In this document: positions 16,752 to 25,660 of the stretch, piece by piece
Layout: the number at the start of each line of letters is the position of its first letter
How positions within the stretch are numbered: position 1 is the stretch's first letter
Source: an uncultured Alphaproteobacteria bacterium
GTDB taxonomy: Bacteria; Pseudomonadota; Alphaproteobacteria; CAAHEQ01; UBA3637
Assembly: GCA_934202735.1 (NCBI GenBank)
Contig: CAKPYH010000001.1
Span: forward strand, 124,001-188,000
Direction of reading: 5' to 3'
Length of the DNA: 64,000 nt
Made by a program: the position numbers and the translations under genes
Notes under the pieces: generated by a model
Database searches by the model: none
Told to the model about the DNA's origin: nothing
Seen by the model: only the letters and a program-made list of their open reading frames with translations

Positions 16752-17516
16752 ATGAACAGGTGGATTGCACTTTGTTTGTGTTGCTCTTTGGCGGCCTGCA
16801 CGTCCCGGCCGCACCGATTGCCTGTGGCAATGCAATCTTTGGAAAGTCAAAACTATACGCTGGCGACATGGTACCACATTGATGAGCAAGGGGAGCCTAT
16901 GCGTATTTATATAGAAGGTGATGGCCATGCCTTTGACCGCAATCGTACCCCTACCGCCGACCCGACACCGCGTAACAATTTTTGGCAGGAAATGGCAAAA
17001 AATGATCCTAATCCGAATGTGGCCTATTTGGCACGCCCGTGTCAATATATTAAATCTAAAAACTGCTCTATCGCCGATTGGACAACGGGCCGCTTTTCCG
17101 GCGCTATCGTGGATAGTATGGATCAGGCTGTCGCCGAATTGATGAAACGCGCCGGAACGGATCGCGCCGTCCTGTTGGGCTATTCCGGCGGGGGACAGGT
17201 GGCGGCTATGCTGTCGGTACAACACCCGGAAAAAACGCTGTACCTATATACGGTTGCGGGGATTTTAGATCATGCGCGGTGGACGGCCTATCACCACGCT
17301 TCGCCTTTAACCGGATCGCGCCGATTGGAATTAAAGAAAATATATACGATACCGCAAATGCACTTTGTGGGCGGACAGGATAAAATCGTACCCCCCGCTT
17401 TGACGGAATATGTTATGCCCGGCTATATGATTACCGTGGTACCCGAAGCGACACACAGCACCGGATGGGACGTGATTAAACCCCGCTTGTATCAGGAAAT
17501 AGAACCCGAAAGTTAA
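16752..17516 (+). CDS. Alpha/beta-hydrolase lipoprotein
   Basis: 254 residues with a lipoprotein signal (lipobox LAAC, Cys at about residue 16). An alpha/beta-hydrolase fold is indicated by the nucleophile elbow GYSGGG and, near the end, GGQDKIVPP for the acid loop and THSTGW for the histidine. Probably a membrane-anchored esterase or lipase of unknown substrate. An ATG at 16713 would be upstream of the -10 box, so the start at 16752 is used. Confidence 0.8.
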   Translation: MNRWIALCLCCSLAACTSRPHRLPVAMQSLESQNYTLATWYHIDEQGEPMRIYIEGDGHAFDRNRTPTADPTPRNNFWQEMAKNDPNPNVAYLARPCQYIKSKNCSIADWTTGRFSGAIVDSMDQAVAELMKRAGTDRAVLLGYSGGGQVAAMLSVQHPEKTLYLYTVAGILDHARWTAYHHASPLTGSRRLELKKIYTIPQMHFVGGQDKIVPPALTEYVMPGYMITVVPEATHSTGWDVIKPRLYQEIEPES

Positions 17517-17518
17517 AA

Positions 17519-18220
17519 TCAATCCGCCGTATCGGAATCAATTTCCGCTAAACGCAAACGAATGGTCCCCAACAATCCCGAATCAATTTCGGCCTGCATC
17601 AAGACCCATTCAGGTACGTCCGGCAGATGGGCAAAATATAACCGCAACGGTGGATTATCTTTATTTTTCAAACGGTTAAAAAACCACCCTTTTTTCTTGC
17701 CTTGGGTGACTTCTACCGACATGGTATAAAACGCCCAGGAATCCGCCGCAATCCTGACCGCGGGATCGGGATCCACCATGCCCCGATAGGTCAAAGTGAT
17801 TTTATATTCCCGCTTGGTATCGCGAACACGCAAGGTCTTGTTGCCCGGCTTGTCCGTATTGACCAAGGTTAAAAAAGCCGCCGGAAAATCCACAAAGCCC
17901 CGATTATCCGTAAAATCAACGGCGTAAAACTTTTCCCGCCCCCGCCGAATGTTTTTGAACGTGGACAGGTCCGGTTTCAGGCTTTTCCGATCCCGGTTCC
18001 CCGCAGAATAAAAATATGATTCCGCTTTCATAAACAAGTTGAGCAAGCCTTTGGTTTGGGCGTGCGCCTGGGCCATATAGGAGTCAGAATCTTGTTTATA
18101 CTGCATTTCGGCATCTAAAATATGGAAACCGCGGGCCTTTGTCTCATACAAAAACGTGGCCGCCTGTGCCCCACAGCACATCCAAACAGAAAAACAGAGC
18201 AGCCAAATCAACTTTTTCAT
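17519..18220 (-). CDS. DUF3108-type periplasmic protein
   Basis: 233 residues with a signal peptide ending GAQA. The pattern (ATFLYETKARGFHILDAEMQY, LTYRGMVDPDPAVRIAADSW, LRLYFAHLPDVPEWVLMQ) resembles DUF3108 envelope proteins, predicted beta-rich and of unknown function. The end lies two bases from the convergent hydrolase gene. A TTGACA-17-TATATT promoter gives a very short leader before the ATG at 18220. Confidence 0.65.
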   Translation of the reverse strand: MKKLIWLLCFSVWMCCGAQAATFLYETKARGFHILDAEMQYKQDSDSYMAQAHAQTKGLLNLFMKAESYFYSAGNRDRKSLKPDLSTFKNIRRGREKFYAVDFTDNRGFVDFPAAFLTLVNTDKPGNKTLRVRDTKREYKITLTYRGMVDPDPAVRIAADSWAFYTMSVEVTQGKKKGWFFNRLKNKDNPPLRLYFAHLPDVPEWVLMQAEIDSGLLGTIRLRLAEIDSDTAD

Positions 18221-18238
18221 GCTAACCACCACACTCTT

Positions 18239-18267
18239 AATATAAAGGGTAAATGTGCCCTTGTCAA
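18239..18267 (-). promoter_or_regulatory. Promoter of the DUF3108 gene
   Basis: Minus strand TTGACA (18262-18267), 17-base spacer, TATATT (18239-18244), about 18 bases before the ATG. Confidence 0.8.
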
Positions 18268-18287
18268 ATAAAAAGTCCGAGATTGTT

Positions 18288-18857
18288 TCACGTCCGTGTC
18301 CGATCGGGGAAATTCAAGTGCGGTAAATTCGACCACCCCTGCACATGACGCAGCATACGGGGCGTTATGGGAAAGTAGCCGACCCGACAGCGTTGCCAGG
18401 TCAGATTCCGGGTTTTAAGTGTCGGAATAGGCACATGGGCGTTGGCCACAACATTCCGAAAAGACCAATACCGATGATGGACCGTTTGTCCGGTTAAAAT
18501 GTTGGGTAAAGGGGTTGGATCATGGGGGCGCGTCAAAACGTGATCACAACGCACAAGGTGATCTGTGTTCGGAGTACGTTGATACAACCAATCCGCCAAG
18601 GCCATGCGGTTTTGTTCCGTTTGTTCCTTGCGTGCCGTCAGCGCGAAAAATAAGGGTAAGGCCGCGTACGTATAAGTGGCGTTATATGCGCCCCCGTCCA
18701 AAACCCGAAAATGATCCGTATATTGAAAAAAGGTGTGATAGCCGGCCGGATTGCCCCCTTGTTCCAAAGCGGTTTGAAACCGTTTGAGATCACCCCGATG
18801 ACAGGCACGGGCCAATGCCCCGGTCCAGTAAAATTGTTTGAGTTGTGCGGTATCCAT
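18288..18857 (-). CDS. Hypothetical protein with one ankyrin-like helix pair
   Basis: 189 residues, unrecognised. Residues about 14-40 (ALARACHRGDLKRFQTALEQGGNPA) look like one ankyrin repeat; the remainder is rich in His, Arg, Pro and aromatic residues with no clear motif and no signal peptide. AGAGGA precedes the ATG at 18857. Its promoter faces away from ndk. Confidence 0.6.
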   Translation of the reverse strand: MDTAQLKQFYWTGALARACHRGDLKRFQTALEQGGNPAGYHTFFQYTDHFRVLDGGAYNATYTYAALPLFFALTARKEQTEQNRMALADWLYQRTPNTDHLVRCDHVLTRPHDPTPLPNILTGQTVHHRYWSFRNVVANAHVPIPTLKTRNLTWQRCRVGYFPITPRMLRHVQGWSNLPHLNFPDRTRT

Positions 18858-18883
18858 GTGTTCCTCTTTAATTTCAAGCCGAT

Positions 18884-18912
18884 AGTCTAACACAAAAGGT
18901 GAAAAAAGTCAA
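18884..18912 (-). promoter_or_regulatory. Promoter of the ankyrin-like gene
   Basis: Minus strand TTGACT (18907-18912), 17-base spacer, TAGACT (18884-18889). Back-to-back with a weaker ndk promoter (TTGACA 18924-18929, TAAAGA 18947-18952, plus strand). Confidence 0.65.
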
Positions 18913-18984
18913 GTTTTTTCTTGTTGACATTTGGGGGAAGGTGTGGTAAAGAAAGGCCATCATTGCAACAAAGGAGATATAAAA

Positions 18985-19407
18985 ATGACAATGCAACGTA
19001 CTTTTTCTATGATTAAACCGGATGCAACGGCACGCCATATTACCGGCCAAATCAACGCGAAAATTGAAGCGGCGGGCTTGCATATCGTGGCGCAAAAACG
19101 TGTGTGGATGACCCGCAAGCAGGCCGAAGCCTTTTATGCCGAACATACCGGTAAGCCGTTCTTTGATGAATTGGTCGGCTTTATGTCGTCCGGTCCTACC
19201 GTGGTGCAAGTGTTGGAAGGAGATGAAGCTATCGCCCGCTATCGCCAAGTGATGGGGGCCACCAATCCCGCCAAAGCCGAACCGGGGACCTTGCGGGCCG
19301 AATTTGCCGAAAGTATGGGCCGCAACAGTGTGCACGGATCCGATTCCGAAGCCAGTGCCGCCCGCGAAATCGCGTTCTGGTTTGCTGCAACAGAAATTGT
19401 CGGTTAA
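18985..19407 (+). CDS. ndk: Nucleoside diphosphate kinase
   Basis: Transfers gamma-phosphate among NDPs and NTPs through a phosphohistidine. 140 residues; active-site segment NSVHGSDS holds the catalytic His, and TFSMIKPDA and RQVMGATNP are conserved. AAGGAG precedes the ATG at 18985; an in-frame ATG at 18931 is too far upstream for the family. The 3' end overlaps the convergent uvrA by four bases. Confidence 0.97.
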   Translation: MTMQRTFSMIKPDATARHITGQINAKIEAAGLHIVAQKRVWMTRKQAEAFYAEHTGKPFFDELVGFMSSGPTVVQVLEGDEAIARYRQVMGATNPAKAEPGTLRAEFAESMGRNSVHGSDSEASAAREIAFWFAATEIVG

Positions 19408-22193
19408 AAGACCGCCTGTTTCTTTAACATTTTTTTCAGGTATTTGCCCGTCCAACTGGTCGGTTCTTCGGCCACTTGTTCGGGCGTACCTGTTGCGACA
19501 ATCCGTCCGCCACCGTTGCCGCCTTCCGGGCCGATGTCAATGATATAATCGGCCGTTTTAATCACGTCCAGATTATGTTCAATCACCACAACGGTATTGC
19601 CTTGATCCACCAAACGGTGCAAGACTTCCAATAACTTTTGAATATCGGCAAAGTGCAGGCCGGTGGTTGGCTCGTCCAAAATATATAACGTCTTGCCCGT
19701 TCCGCGCCGCGATAATTCTTTGGCCAGTTTGATTCTTTGGGCTTCTCCGCCCGATAATGTGACGGCCGATTGCCCCAGGGTAATATAGCCTAATCCGACT
19801 TGTTGTAAAACCAAACATTTATCACGAATGGCCGGGATATTTTTGAAAAAATCAACGGCTTCGTCAATCGTCATTTGCAAAATGTCCGCTATGGATTTGT
19901 CACGATACTTGATTTCCAATGTTTCGCGATTATACCGCCGACCGTGGCATTCATCGCATTCTACATACACATCGGGTAAAAAGTGCATTTCAATCTTTAA
20001 CACACCGTCCCCTTGACAGGCTTCACACCGTCCGCCCTTGACATTAAAGGAAAAACGGCCGGGCTTGTACCCCCGGGCCACCGCTTCCGGCAAGCCCGCA
20101 AACCAATCGCGAATCAGGTTGAAAATCCCGACATACGTGGCCGGATTGGATCGGGGAGTTCGCCCGATCGGGCTTTGGTCAATGTTGATAATCTTGTCAA
20201 TATAGCCCGCCCCGCGAATCCGTTGAAATGCCCCCGGCTTGTCCCCTGTGTGATTGAGTAATTTGTGCAGGCCCTTATACAACGTTTCAATGACCAGAGA
20301 CGATTTTCCGCTGCCCGATACGCCGGTAATACAGGTAAAGGTACCCAACGGAATATCCGCCGTGATATTTTTCAAGTTATGAGCGGTGGCCCCTTCTATC
20401 ACCAAGTGCTTGCCATTGCCGGTCCGGCGTTTCGGCGGGATTAAAATCTGACGCATGCCGGACAAAAATTGCCCCGTGGTGGACAAAGGATTATCCATAA
20501 TCTGTTGGGGGGTACCTTGGGCCACAATATGCCCGCCGTTGACACCCGCCCCGGGACCGATATCAATCACATAGTCGGCACTGCGGATTGCATCTTCATC
20601 ATGTTCCACAACAAGGACAGTGTTGCCCAGGTTTTTCAGATATTTTAATGTTTCCAATAACTTGTCATTATCCCGCTGATGCAGGCCGATGGAGGGTTCG
20701 TCCAAGACATACACCACACCGGTCAGGCCGGATCCGATTTGACTGGCCAACCGAATGCGTTGAGATTCACCGCCCGATAATGTCCCCGCCATCCGATCCA
20801 TGGACAGGTATCCTAAACCGACATTATTTAAGAACGTCAGGCGAGCGATGATTTCTTTCAAAATCCGATCGGCGATTTCCTGCTTTTGCGGGGGCAGTTG
20901 ATCCTTCAAAGCCCGAAACCACACCAATGCATCAGCCAAAGATGTATGCGTGGCTTCGGCGATATTTTTGCCACCCACCCGAACGCATAAAGCCTGGGGC
21001 CGCAACCGCATGCCGTGGCAGGTTTCGCATGTGGCGGTGGTCATAAACCGCCCCAACACGTCCCGGACCCAGTCGGATTCTGTGGCTTGATACCGGCGTT
21101 CCAGTTGCGGAATAACCCCTTCATACGCAGTTGTGCCGTATAAAATGTTATGCCGGACTTTTTCGGGCAGGTTTTGCCACGGCGTATCGGGATCCACATC
21201 GGGCATTTTACGCAATAACAAGTGTAAAGACGGATCATGACCCATGGAAATTTCCCCATATCGCCGCCACGGTGCCATCACACCCTGACGCAAGGACAGG
21301 GTCGGGTCCGGGACGACTAACGCCGGGTCCGCCGTTTGACGGACACCCAAGCCGGTACAGTCGGGACAGGCCCCTTTGGGATTGTTAAAGGAAAACAAGG
21401 CCGGTTCTAAATCAGTCAAGGTAAAACCGCTGACGGGACAGGCGAATTTTGATGAAAATGTCTTGATGTCATGTGTCTGTGCGTCTTCGGTCAGGGCCAG
21501 GCCGTCCGATAACTCTAACGCCGTTTCAAAGGATTGTGCCAAGCGGGTTTGCAGGCCGTCTTTTACCACAACGCGATCCACCACAACGGCAATGTCATGC
21601 TTTTTCATTTTGTCCAGCGGGGGAACGGTATCAATCGGATAAAAAGCTCCGTCTACCTTTAACCGTACAAAGCCTTTCTTTTGCCACTCACTCATTTGTT
21701 GGTGGTATTCCCCTTTACGGCCGCGGACGACCGGTGCCAAAATCATCAGTTTCGTTTGCAGAGGCAGGGCCATCACGGCATCCACCATTTGCGAAACCGT
21801 TTGAGATTCAATCGGCAGGCCTGTGGCCGGCGAATACGGCACACCGACCCGCGCCCATAACAGACGCATGTAATCGTAAATTTCGGTGGTTGTCCCAACG
21901 GTAGACCGCGGATTATGGACAATGGATTTTTGTTCAATGGAAATGGCCGGCGATAAACCTTCAATCAAATCGGCATCCGGTTTTTTCATCACATCCAAAA
22001 ATTGCCGGGCATAGGCCGACAGGCTTTCCACATAGCGCCGTTGCCCTTCGGCGTAAATGGTGTCAAAGGCCAAAGATGATTTACCCGAACCGGATAATCC
22101 CGTTATGACGACCAACTGATTCCGGGGAATGTTGACATCAATGTTTTTCAGGTTATGTTCCCGCGCGCCGCGGATTTTAATGAAGTCTGTCAT
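19404..22193 (-). CDS. uvrA: Excinuclease ABC subunit A
   Basis: DNA-damage recognition ATPase of nucleotide excision repair (929 residues). Two ABC modules with Walker A GLSGSGKSSLAFDT and GVSGSGKSSLVIET, two signatures LSGGE(S/A)QRI, and three zinc-binding pairs including CETCHG and CEACQGDG...CDECHGRR. The frame extends to 22247, but the protein begins as usual at MTDFIKIRGAREHNL, and GAAAGGAC sits before 22193. Own promoter TTGATT-17-TATCCT. Confidence 0.97.
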   Translation of the reverse strand: MTDFIKIRGAREHNLKNIDVNIPRNQLVVITGLSGSGKSSLAFDTIYAEGQRRYVESLSAYARQFLDVMKKPDADLIEGLSPAISIEQKSIVHNPRSTVGTTTEIYDYMRLLWARVGVPYSPATGLPIESQTVSQMVDAVMALPLQTKLMILAPVVRGRKGEYHQQMSEWQKKGFVRLKVDGAFYPIDTVPPLDKMKKHDIAVVVDRVVVKDGLQTRLAQSFETALELSDGLALTEDAQTHDIKTFSSKFACPVSGFTLTDLEPALFSFNNPKGACPDCTGLGVRQTADPALVVPDPTLSLRQGVMAPWRRYGEISMGHDPSLHLLLRKMPDVDPDTPWQNLPEKVRHNILYGTTAYEGVIPQLERRYQATESDWVRDVLGRFMTTATCETCHGMRLRPQALCVRVGGKNIAEATHTSLADALVWFRALKDQLPPQKQEIADRILKEIIARLTFLNNVGLGYLSMDRMAGTLSGGESQRIRLASQIGSGLTGVVYVLDEPSIGLHQRDNDKLLETLKYLKNLGNTVLVVEHDEDAIRSADYVIDIGPGAGVNGGHIVAQGTPQQIMDNPLSTTGQFLSGMRQILIPPKRRTGNGKHLVIEGATAHNLKNITADIPLGTFTCITGVSGSGKSSLVIETLYKGLHKLLNHTGDKPGAFQRIRGAGYIDKIINIDQSPIGRTPRSNPATYVGIFNLIRDWFAGLPEAVARGYKPGRFSFNVKGGRCEACQGDGVLKIEMHFLPDVYVECDECHGRRYNRETLEIKYRDKSIADILQMTIDEAVDFFKNIPAIRDKCLVLQQVGLGYITLGQSAVTLSGGEAQRIKLAKELSRRGTGKTLYILDEPTTGLHFADIQKLLEVLHRLVDQGNTVVVIEHNLDVIKTADYIIDIGPEGGNGGGRIVATGTPEQVAEEPTSWTGKYLKKMLKKQAVF

Positions 22194-22218
22194 AACTGGT
22201 GTCCTTTCCTGATCCGAC

Positions 22219-22247
22219 AGGATACACCCATTCGGGCAAAAAATCAA
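22219..22247 (-). promoter_or_regulatory. uvrA promoter
   Basis: Minus strand TTGATT (22242-22247), 17-base spacer, TATCCT (22219-22224). No GTTC-N7-GTTC SOS box was seen beside it. Confidence 0.6.
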
Positions 22248-22331
22248 GTGGTATTTCGGATATCCTGGTCGCTTTTTTAAGGTGTATAACGCCCTAAAAT
22301 AAAGGAATGCTTATTTTTGTCATCTTTTTTG

Positions 22332-22360
22332 TTGACTTTTTGCATATTCAGGGATATAAT
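22332..22360 (+). promoter_or_regulatory. Promoter of the HNH-module gene
   Basis: TTGACT (22332-22337), 17-base spacer, TATAAT (22355-22360), 34 bases before the ATG at 22395. Confidence 0.8.
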
Positions 22361-22394
22361 TGGAATTACCAACCAACCTTACGGGAATTATTTC

Positions 22395-23600
22395 ATGAAC
22401 AAAGAACAATTTTTTGATAAAGTGTGGGACATTACCAACAACATCAGTTATGCCCCCTTGTTCACTCAAACCATGACGGCCATTACGTATGCTAAAGTTT
22501 TTGTACCCGGCCAATTTACCGCCGGTGTCCCCGGTAAGCATTTGACGGTACATTTTAACCGTCATACCCCCGAACACCCCGGTACAATCAGTAAAGCCGT
22601 CCGTCAAAAAATGTTTCATCACTATGAAGTGCATGGCTTGTTTGATCGCTGTTTTACGCCGGATCAGGCGGCAGAAATCAAAAAGACGCAGCAACTGCCG
22701 TATCTGTATGACTTTCGCTATGCCGTGCCTTTGGATTGCGGCGGGGCCGCCGTTTCACGCAACATCGTTTTAATGTGTAATCATGCCGGCGGCATTTTGG
22801 GACAACGGCTGTGGTACCCTATACGCGAGAAAATGAGCCAGATTTTGGCATCTAATTCCGAATTTCGCGAAGTCTCTTTGCAAATACCGCAAGTGCCTGC
22901 CGTTGTTCATATAGAAGATGTTGTGCGTTTTTGCGAATCTAACGAAGCCGAAGAACGGCGGATTTTGAAAAGACGTGATGTCTTGTCCCGAGACTCGCAT
23001 GTCCATGCCGATCGGGAAAGTAAACGCATTGTCATTCGCGTATCGGGTCATCCGTTTCAATGGGCTTCTTCCGTGTGTGTCCAGATGCAAAGCCCGATCC
23101 CCGGGGCCCGGCAGGCCTTTTACGCCGATGTGTTTTTGAAACGGAAAATCCGGCGGCGGGATGCGGCTTTGTTGGCGGGTTTAAGCCCCGAAGAACGGGT
23201 GAAGATGTCTATGACGGGGATTTATCCGAAGCGCATGCATTTGGAAATGCACCACATTGTACCGTTGGAATTCGGCGGGCAAAATGAATTGGCTAATGTG
23301 TGTTTAATTCACCCCGATACGCACCGGCGGTTTAATGATACGGTGGAATACCCGTTGCGACAATTTTTTACGAAAAATCCGGATTTGTGCCAACCGTACT
23401 ATAACGGTATTCCCGTATTTTTGGAAGTGCCGATGCCGTTATTGTCATACCGGACACCGCGGGCCGATTTGACCGAAATTCAACGGTTGAAAACCAATCA
23501 TACAAAATATGAACGGCGGAAAGTGCGGCGGTCGGAAAAAACAAACTTGTCTTTGTTGATTCGCAACGGGCACCTGGATAAAGAATACGAACACAGTTAA
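22395..23600 (+). CDS. Protein with two HNH-nuclease-like modules, the first degenerate
   Basis: 401 residues. Residues about 285-325 hold a classic HNH core: HHIVPLEFGG, NELANVCLIHPDTH. Residues about 107-147 (FRYAVPLDCGG, RNIVLMCNH, WYPIRE) align with it without gaps, keeping VPL, GG, N, L and YP, but the leading HH is RY and later metal ligands are missing. So the protein seems to carry an internal duplication with one active-looking and one decayed nuclease module. No signal peptide; the C-terminus is basic. The real start is taken after the promoter at 22332-22360. Role unknown; repair, defence and competence are all open. Confidence 0.7.
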   Translation: MNKEQFFDKVWDITNNISYAPLFTQTMTAITYAKVFVPGQFTAGVPGKHLTVHFNRHTPEHPGTISKAVRQKMFHHYEVHGLFDRCFTPDQAAEIKKTQQLPYLYDFRYAVPLDCGGAAVSRNIVLMCNHAGGILGQRLWYPIREKMSQILASNSEFREVSLQIPQVPAVVHIEDVVRFCESNEAEERRILKRRDVLSRDSHVHADRESKRIVIRVSGHPFQWASSVCVQMQSPIPGARQAFYADVFLKRKIRRRDAALLAGLSPEERVKMSMTGIYPKRMHLEMHHIVPLEFGGQNELANVCLIHPDTHRRFNDTVEYPLRQFFTKNPDLCQPYYNGIPVFLEVPMPLLSYRTPRADLTEIQRLKTNHTKYERRKVRRSEKTNLSLLIRNGHLDKEYEHS

Positions 23601-23607
23601 AAAGCTT

Positions 23608-23636
23608 TTGACTTTTCACGGAAAAAGGCGTATAAT
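23608..23636 (+). promoter_or_regulatory. thrS promoter
   Basis: TTGACT (23608-23613), 17-base spacer, TATAAT (23631-23636). The downstream hairpin at 23640-23664 begins at about the transcription start. Confidence 0.75.
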
Positions 23637-23639
23637 CCG

Positions 23640-23674
23640 AACCGACCCGTTGTGTGGGTCGGTTTATTTTTTAA
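23640..23674 (+). terminator. Terminator-like hairpin between HNH gene and thrS
   Basis: Nine-base stem AACCGACCC / GGGTCGGTT (23640-23648 and 23656-23664) followed by TTATTTTTT. For read-through from the HNH gene it is a good terminator. For RNA started at the thrS promoter only about six stem pairs would be included, so it might act as a weak leader attenuator. Confidence 0.6.
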
Positions 23675-23687
23675 AAAGGATGAAAAT

Positions 23688-25613
23688 ATGATAGAAATCA
23701 CGCTGCCCGATGGGGCAAAAATGCAATTTGATTCGCCGGTGTCGGGCTTACAGGTTGCGGAAAAAATCAGTATGGGTTTAGCCAAAAATGCGGTTGCGGT
23801 ACGGGTGAATGATACCTGGACCGATTTAACAACCCCGATCACCGAAAATGCCCGGATTTCTATCATCACAACCCGGGATCCGGATGCGTTGACGATTTTG
23901 CGTCATACGGCGGCCCATGTATTGGCTCAGGCCGTCAAGCGGTTGTATCCTCAGGCCTTGATTACCATCGGTCCCGCAATTGAAAACGGCTTTTATTATG
24001 ACTTTTTCGGTGTGGTGTTTAATGAAGAAGACTTGAAAAAAATTGAAGCCGAAATGGCAAAAATCGTGGCCGAAGACTTGCCGATTGTACGGTCGGAAAT
24101 GCCGCGTGCCGATGCGGTCAAGTTCTTTGAAACCCGCGGTGAAAAGTACAAAGTGGAACTGATCAACGATATGCCCGCCGATGTGGATACGGTATCCCTG
24201 TACACCCAAGGAGAATATGCGGATCTGTGCCGCGGACCGCACTTGCCGTCTACCGGACGGGTGGGGCATGCGGTGCGCCTGACGAAAGTCGCGGCGGCCT
24301 ATTGGCGTGGCGATGCCAAGCGGGAATCCCTGCAACGCGTGTACGGAACGGCGTTTTGGACGGATAAAGAATTAAAGGCTTACTTTGATATGTTGGCCGA
24401 AGCGGAAAAGCGGGATCATCGGAAATTGGGACGCGAAATGGACTTGTTCCACTTTGAAGAATATGCCCCCGGTGATGTGTTTTGGCACCCGCGGGGATGG
24501 ACGTTCTTTCAAACCTTGATTGCCTATATGCGGCGGCGGCAGGCGGCGGAAGGCTATGTGGAAATCAATACGCCGCAAATAATGGATAAAGTCTTGTGGG
24601 AAATTTCCGGTCATTGGAAATGGTATCGGGAAAATATGTATACCACCACGATTGAAGAAAAAACTTTTGCCATTAAACCGATGAACTGTCCGGGCGGCGT
24701 TTTGACATTCAAACAAGGTATTACCAGTTATCGGGACCTGCCGAAACGGATTGCCGAATTCGGCCGTGTGCATCGGTATGAAGCGTCCGGCGCTTTGCAC
24801 GGCTTGTTGCGCGTGCGGGCCTTTACGCAAGATGATGCTCATATTTTCTGCACCCCCGAACAATTCAAGGCCGAATGTCAACGAGTGGTGGCGTTCATGT
24901 TGGACATTTATAAAGATTTCGGATTAAAAGATGTGAATATCAAACTGTCCACCCGGCCGGCCGAACGGATCGGTACCGATGAAATTTGGGATATGTTGGA
25001 AGCCGGCTTGGCCGATGCCTTGACGGATATGGGGTACAAGTACACCGTCAATCCGGGGGACGGTGCCTTTTACGGGCCCAAGTTGGACTTTAAGTTGAAA
25101 GATGCCCTGGGTCGGGAATGGCAGTTGGGTACGTTGCAGGCGGATTTGAACCTGCCGGAACGGTTTGATGTGACTTATATCGGTGAAGACGGGCAAAAAC
25201 ACCGGCCGATTATGTTGCATCGGGCTTTGTTCGGATCATTGGAACGGTTTGCGGGCGTGTTGATTGAACATTGTGCCGGCGCGTTTCCGTTTTGGTTGGC
25301 CCCGGTGCAAGTGGTGGTGGCCCCCATTTCGGCCGAACAAGATGATTATGTGCGGGATTTGACACACAAGTTATTTGTGGCCGGCATTCGGGTAGAATCG
25401 GATCTGCGTAATGAAAAGATTAGTTATAAAGTGCGGGAACATTCCTTGAAAAAGGTACCGGTGATTTTGGTTATCGGGGCCAAGGAAAAGGAAAATGGAA
25501 CCGTTACCATTCGCCGCTTGGGTTCGGACAAACAAGAAGTCATGCCGTTTGATGAAGCGTTGCGGTTGTTCAAACGGGATGCCCGTTTCCCCAGTGTGGA
25601 ATACGAGGACTAA
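23688..25613 (+). CDS. thrS: Threonyl-tRNA synthetase
   Basis: Class II synthetase, 641 residues. N-terminal TGS domain (IEITLPDGAKMQF), editing domain with HTAAHVLAQAVKRLYP and the catalytic core with MNCPGG, RVHRYEASGALHGLLRVRAFTQDDAHIFC and LHRALFGSLERF; anticodon-binding domain at the end. AAGGA precedes the ATG at 23688; the upstream in-frame ATG at 23652 lies in the hairpin region. Followed by a terminator. Confidence 0.97.
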   Translation: MIEITLPDGAKMQFDSPVSGLQVAEKISMGLAKNAVAVRVNDTWTDLTTPITENARISIITTRDPDALTILRHTAAHVLAQAVKRLYPQALITIGPAIENGFYYDFFGVVFNEEDLKKIEAEMAKIVAEDLPIVRSEMPRADAVKFFETRGEKYKVELINDMPADVDTVSLYTQGEYADLCRGPHLPSTGRVGHAVRLTKVAAAYWRGDAKRESLQRVYGTAFWTDKELKAYFDMLAEAEKRDHRKLGREMDLFHFEEYAPGDVFWHPRGWTFFQTLIAYMRRRQAAEGYVEINTPQIMDKVLWEISGHWKWYRENMYTTTIEEKTFAIKPMNCPGGVLTFKQGITSYRDLPKRIAEFGRVHRYEASGALHGLLRVRAFTQDDAHIFCTPEQFKAECQRVVAFMLDIYKDFGLKDVNIKLSTRPAERIGTDEIWDMLEAGLADALTDMGYKYTVNPGDGAFYGPKLDFKLKDALGREWQLGTLQADLNLPERFDVTYIGEDGQKHRPIMLHRALFGSLERFAGVLIEHCAGAFPFWLAPVQVVVAPISAEQDDYVRDLTHKLFVAGIRVESDLRNEKISYKVREHSLKKVPVILVIGAKEKENGTVTIRRLGSDKQEVMPFDEALRLFKRDARFPSVEYED

Positions 25614-25620
25614 ACGAAAC

Positions 25621-25647
25621 GGGGCGATGTATGTCGCCCCGCTTTTT
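25621..25647 (+). terminator. thrS terminator
   Basis: Stem GGGGCGA / TCGCCCC with six-base loop, then GCTTTTT, right after the thrS stop. Confidence 0.75.
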
Positions 25648-25660
25648 GCAGAACCGATGT

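Noticed and set aside
16473..17225. 250-residue minus-strand frame overlapping two genes
   Set aside because: It runs antisense through the lipoprotein hydrolase gene and over the promoter at 16623-16651; no family resemblance.
18284..18299. TTGTTTCACGTCCGTG as a further parS
   Set aside because: Only the left half matches; the right half is lost, so ParB binding is unlikely.
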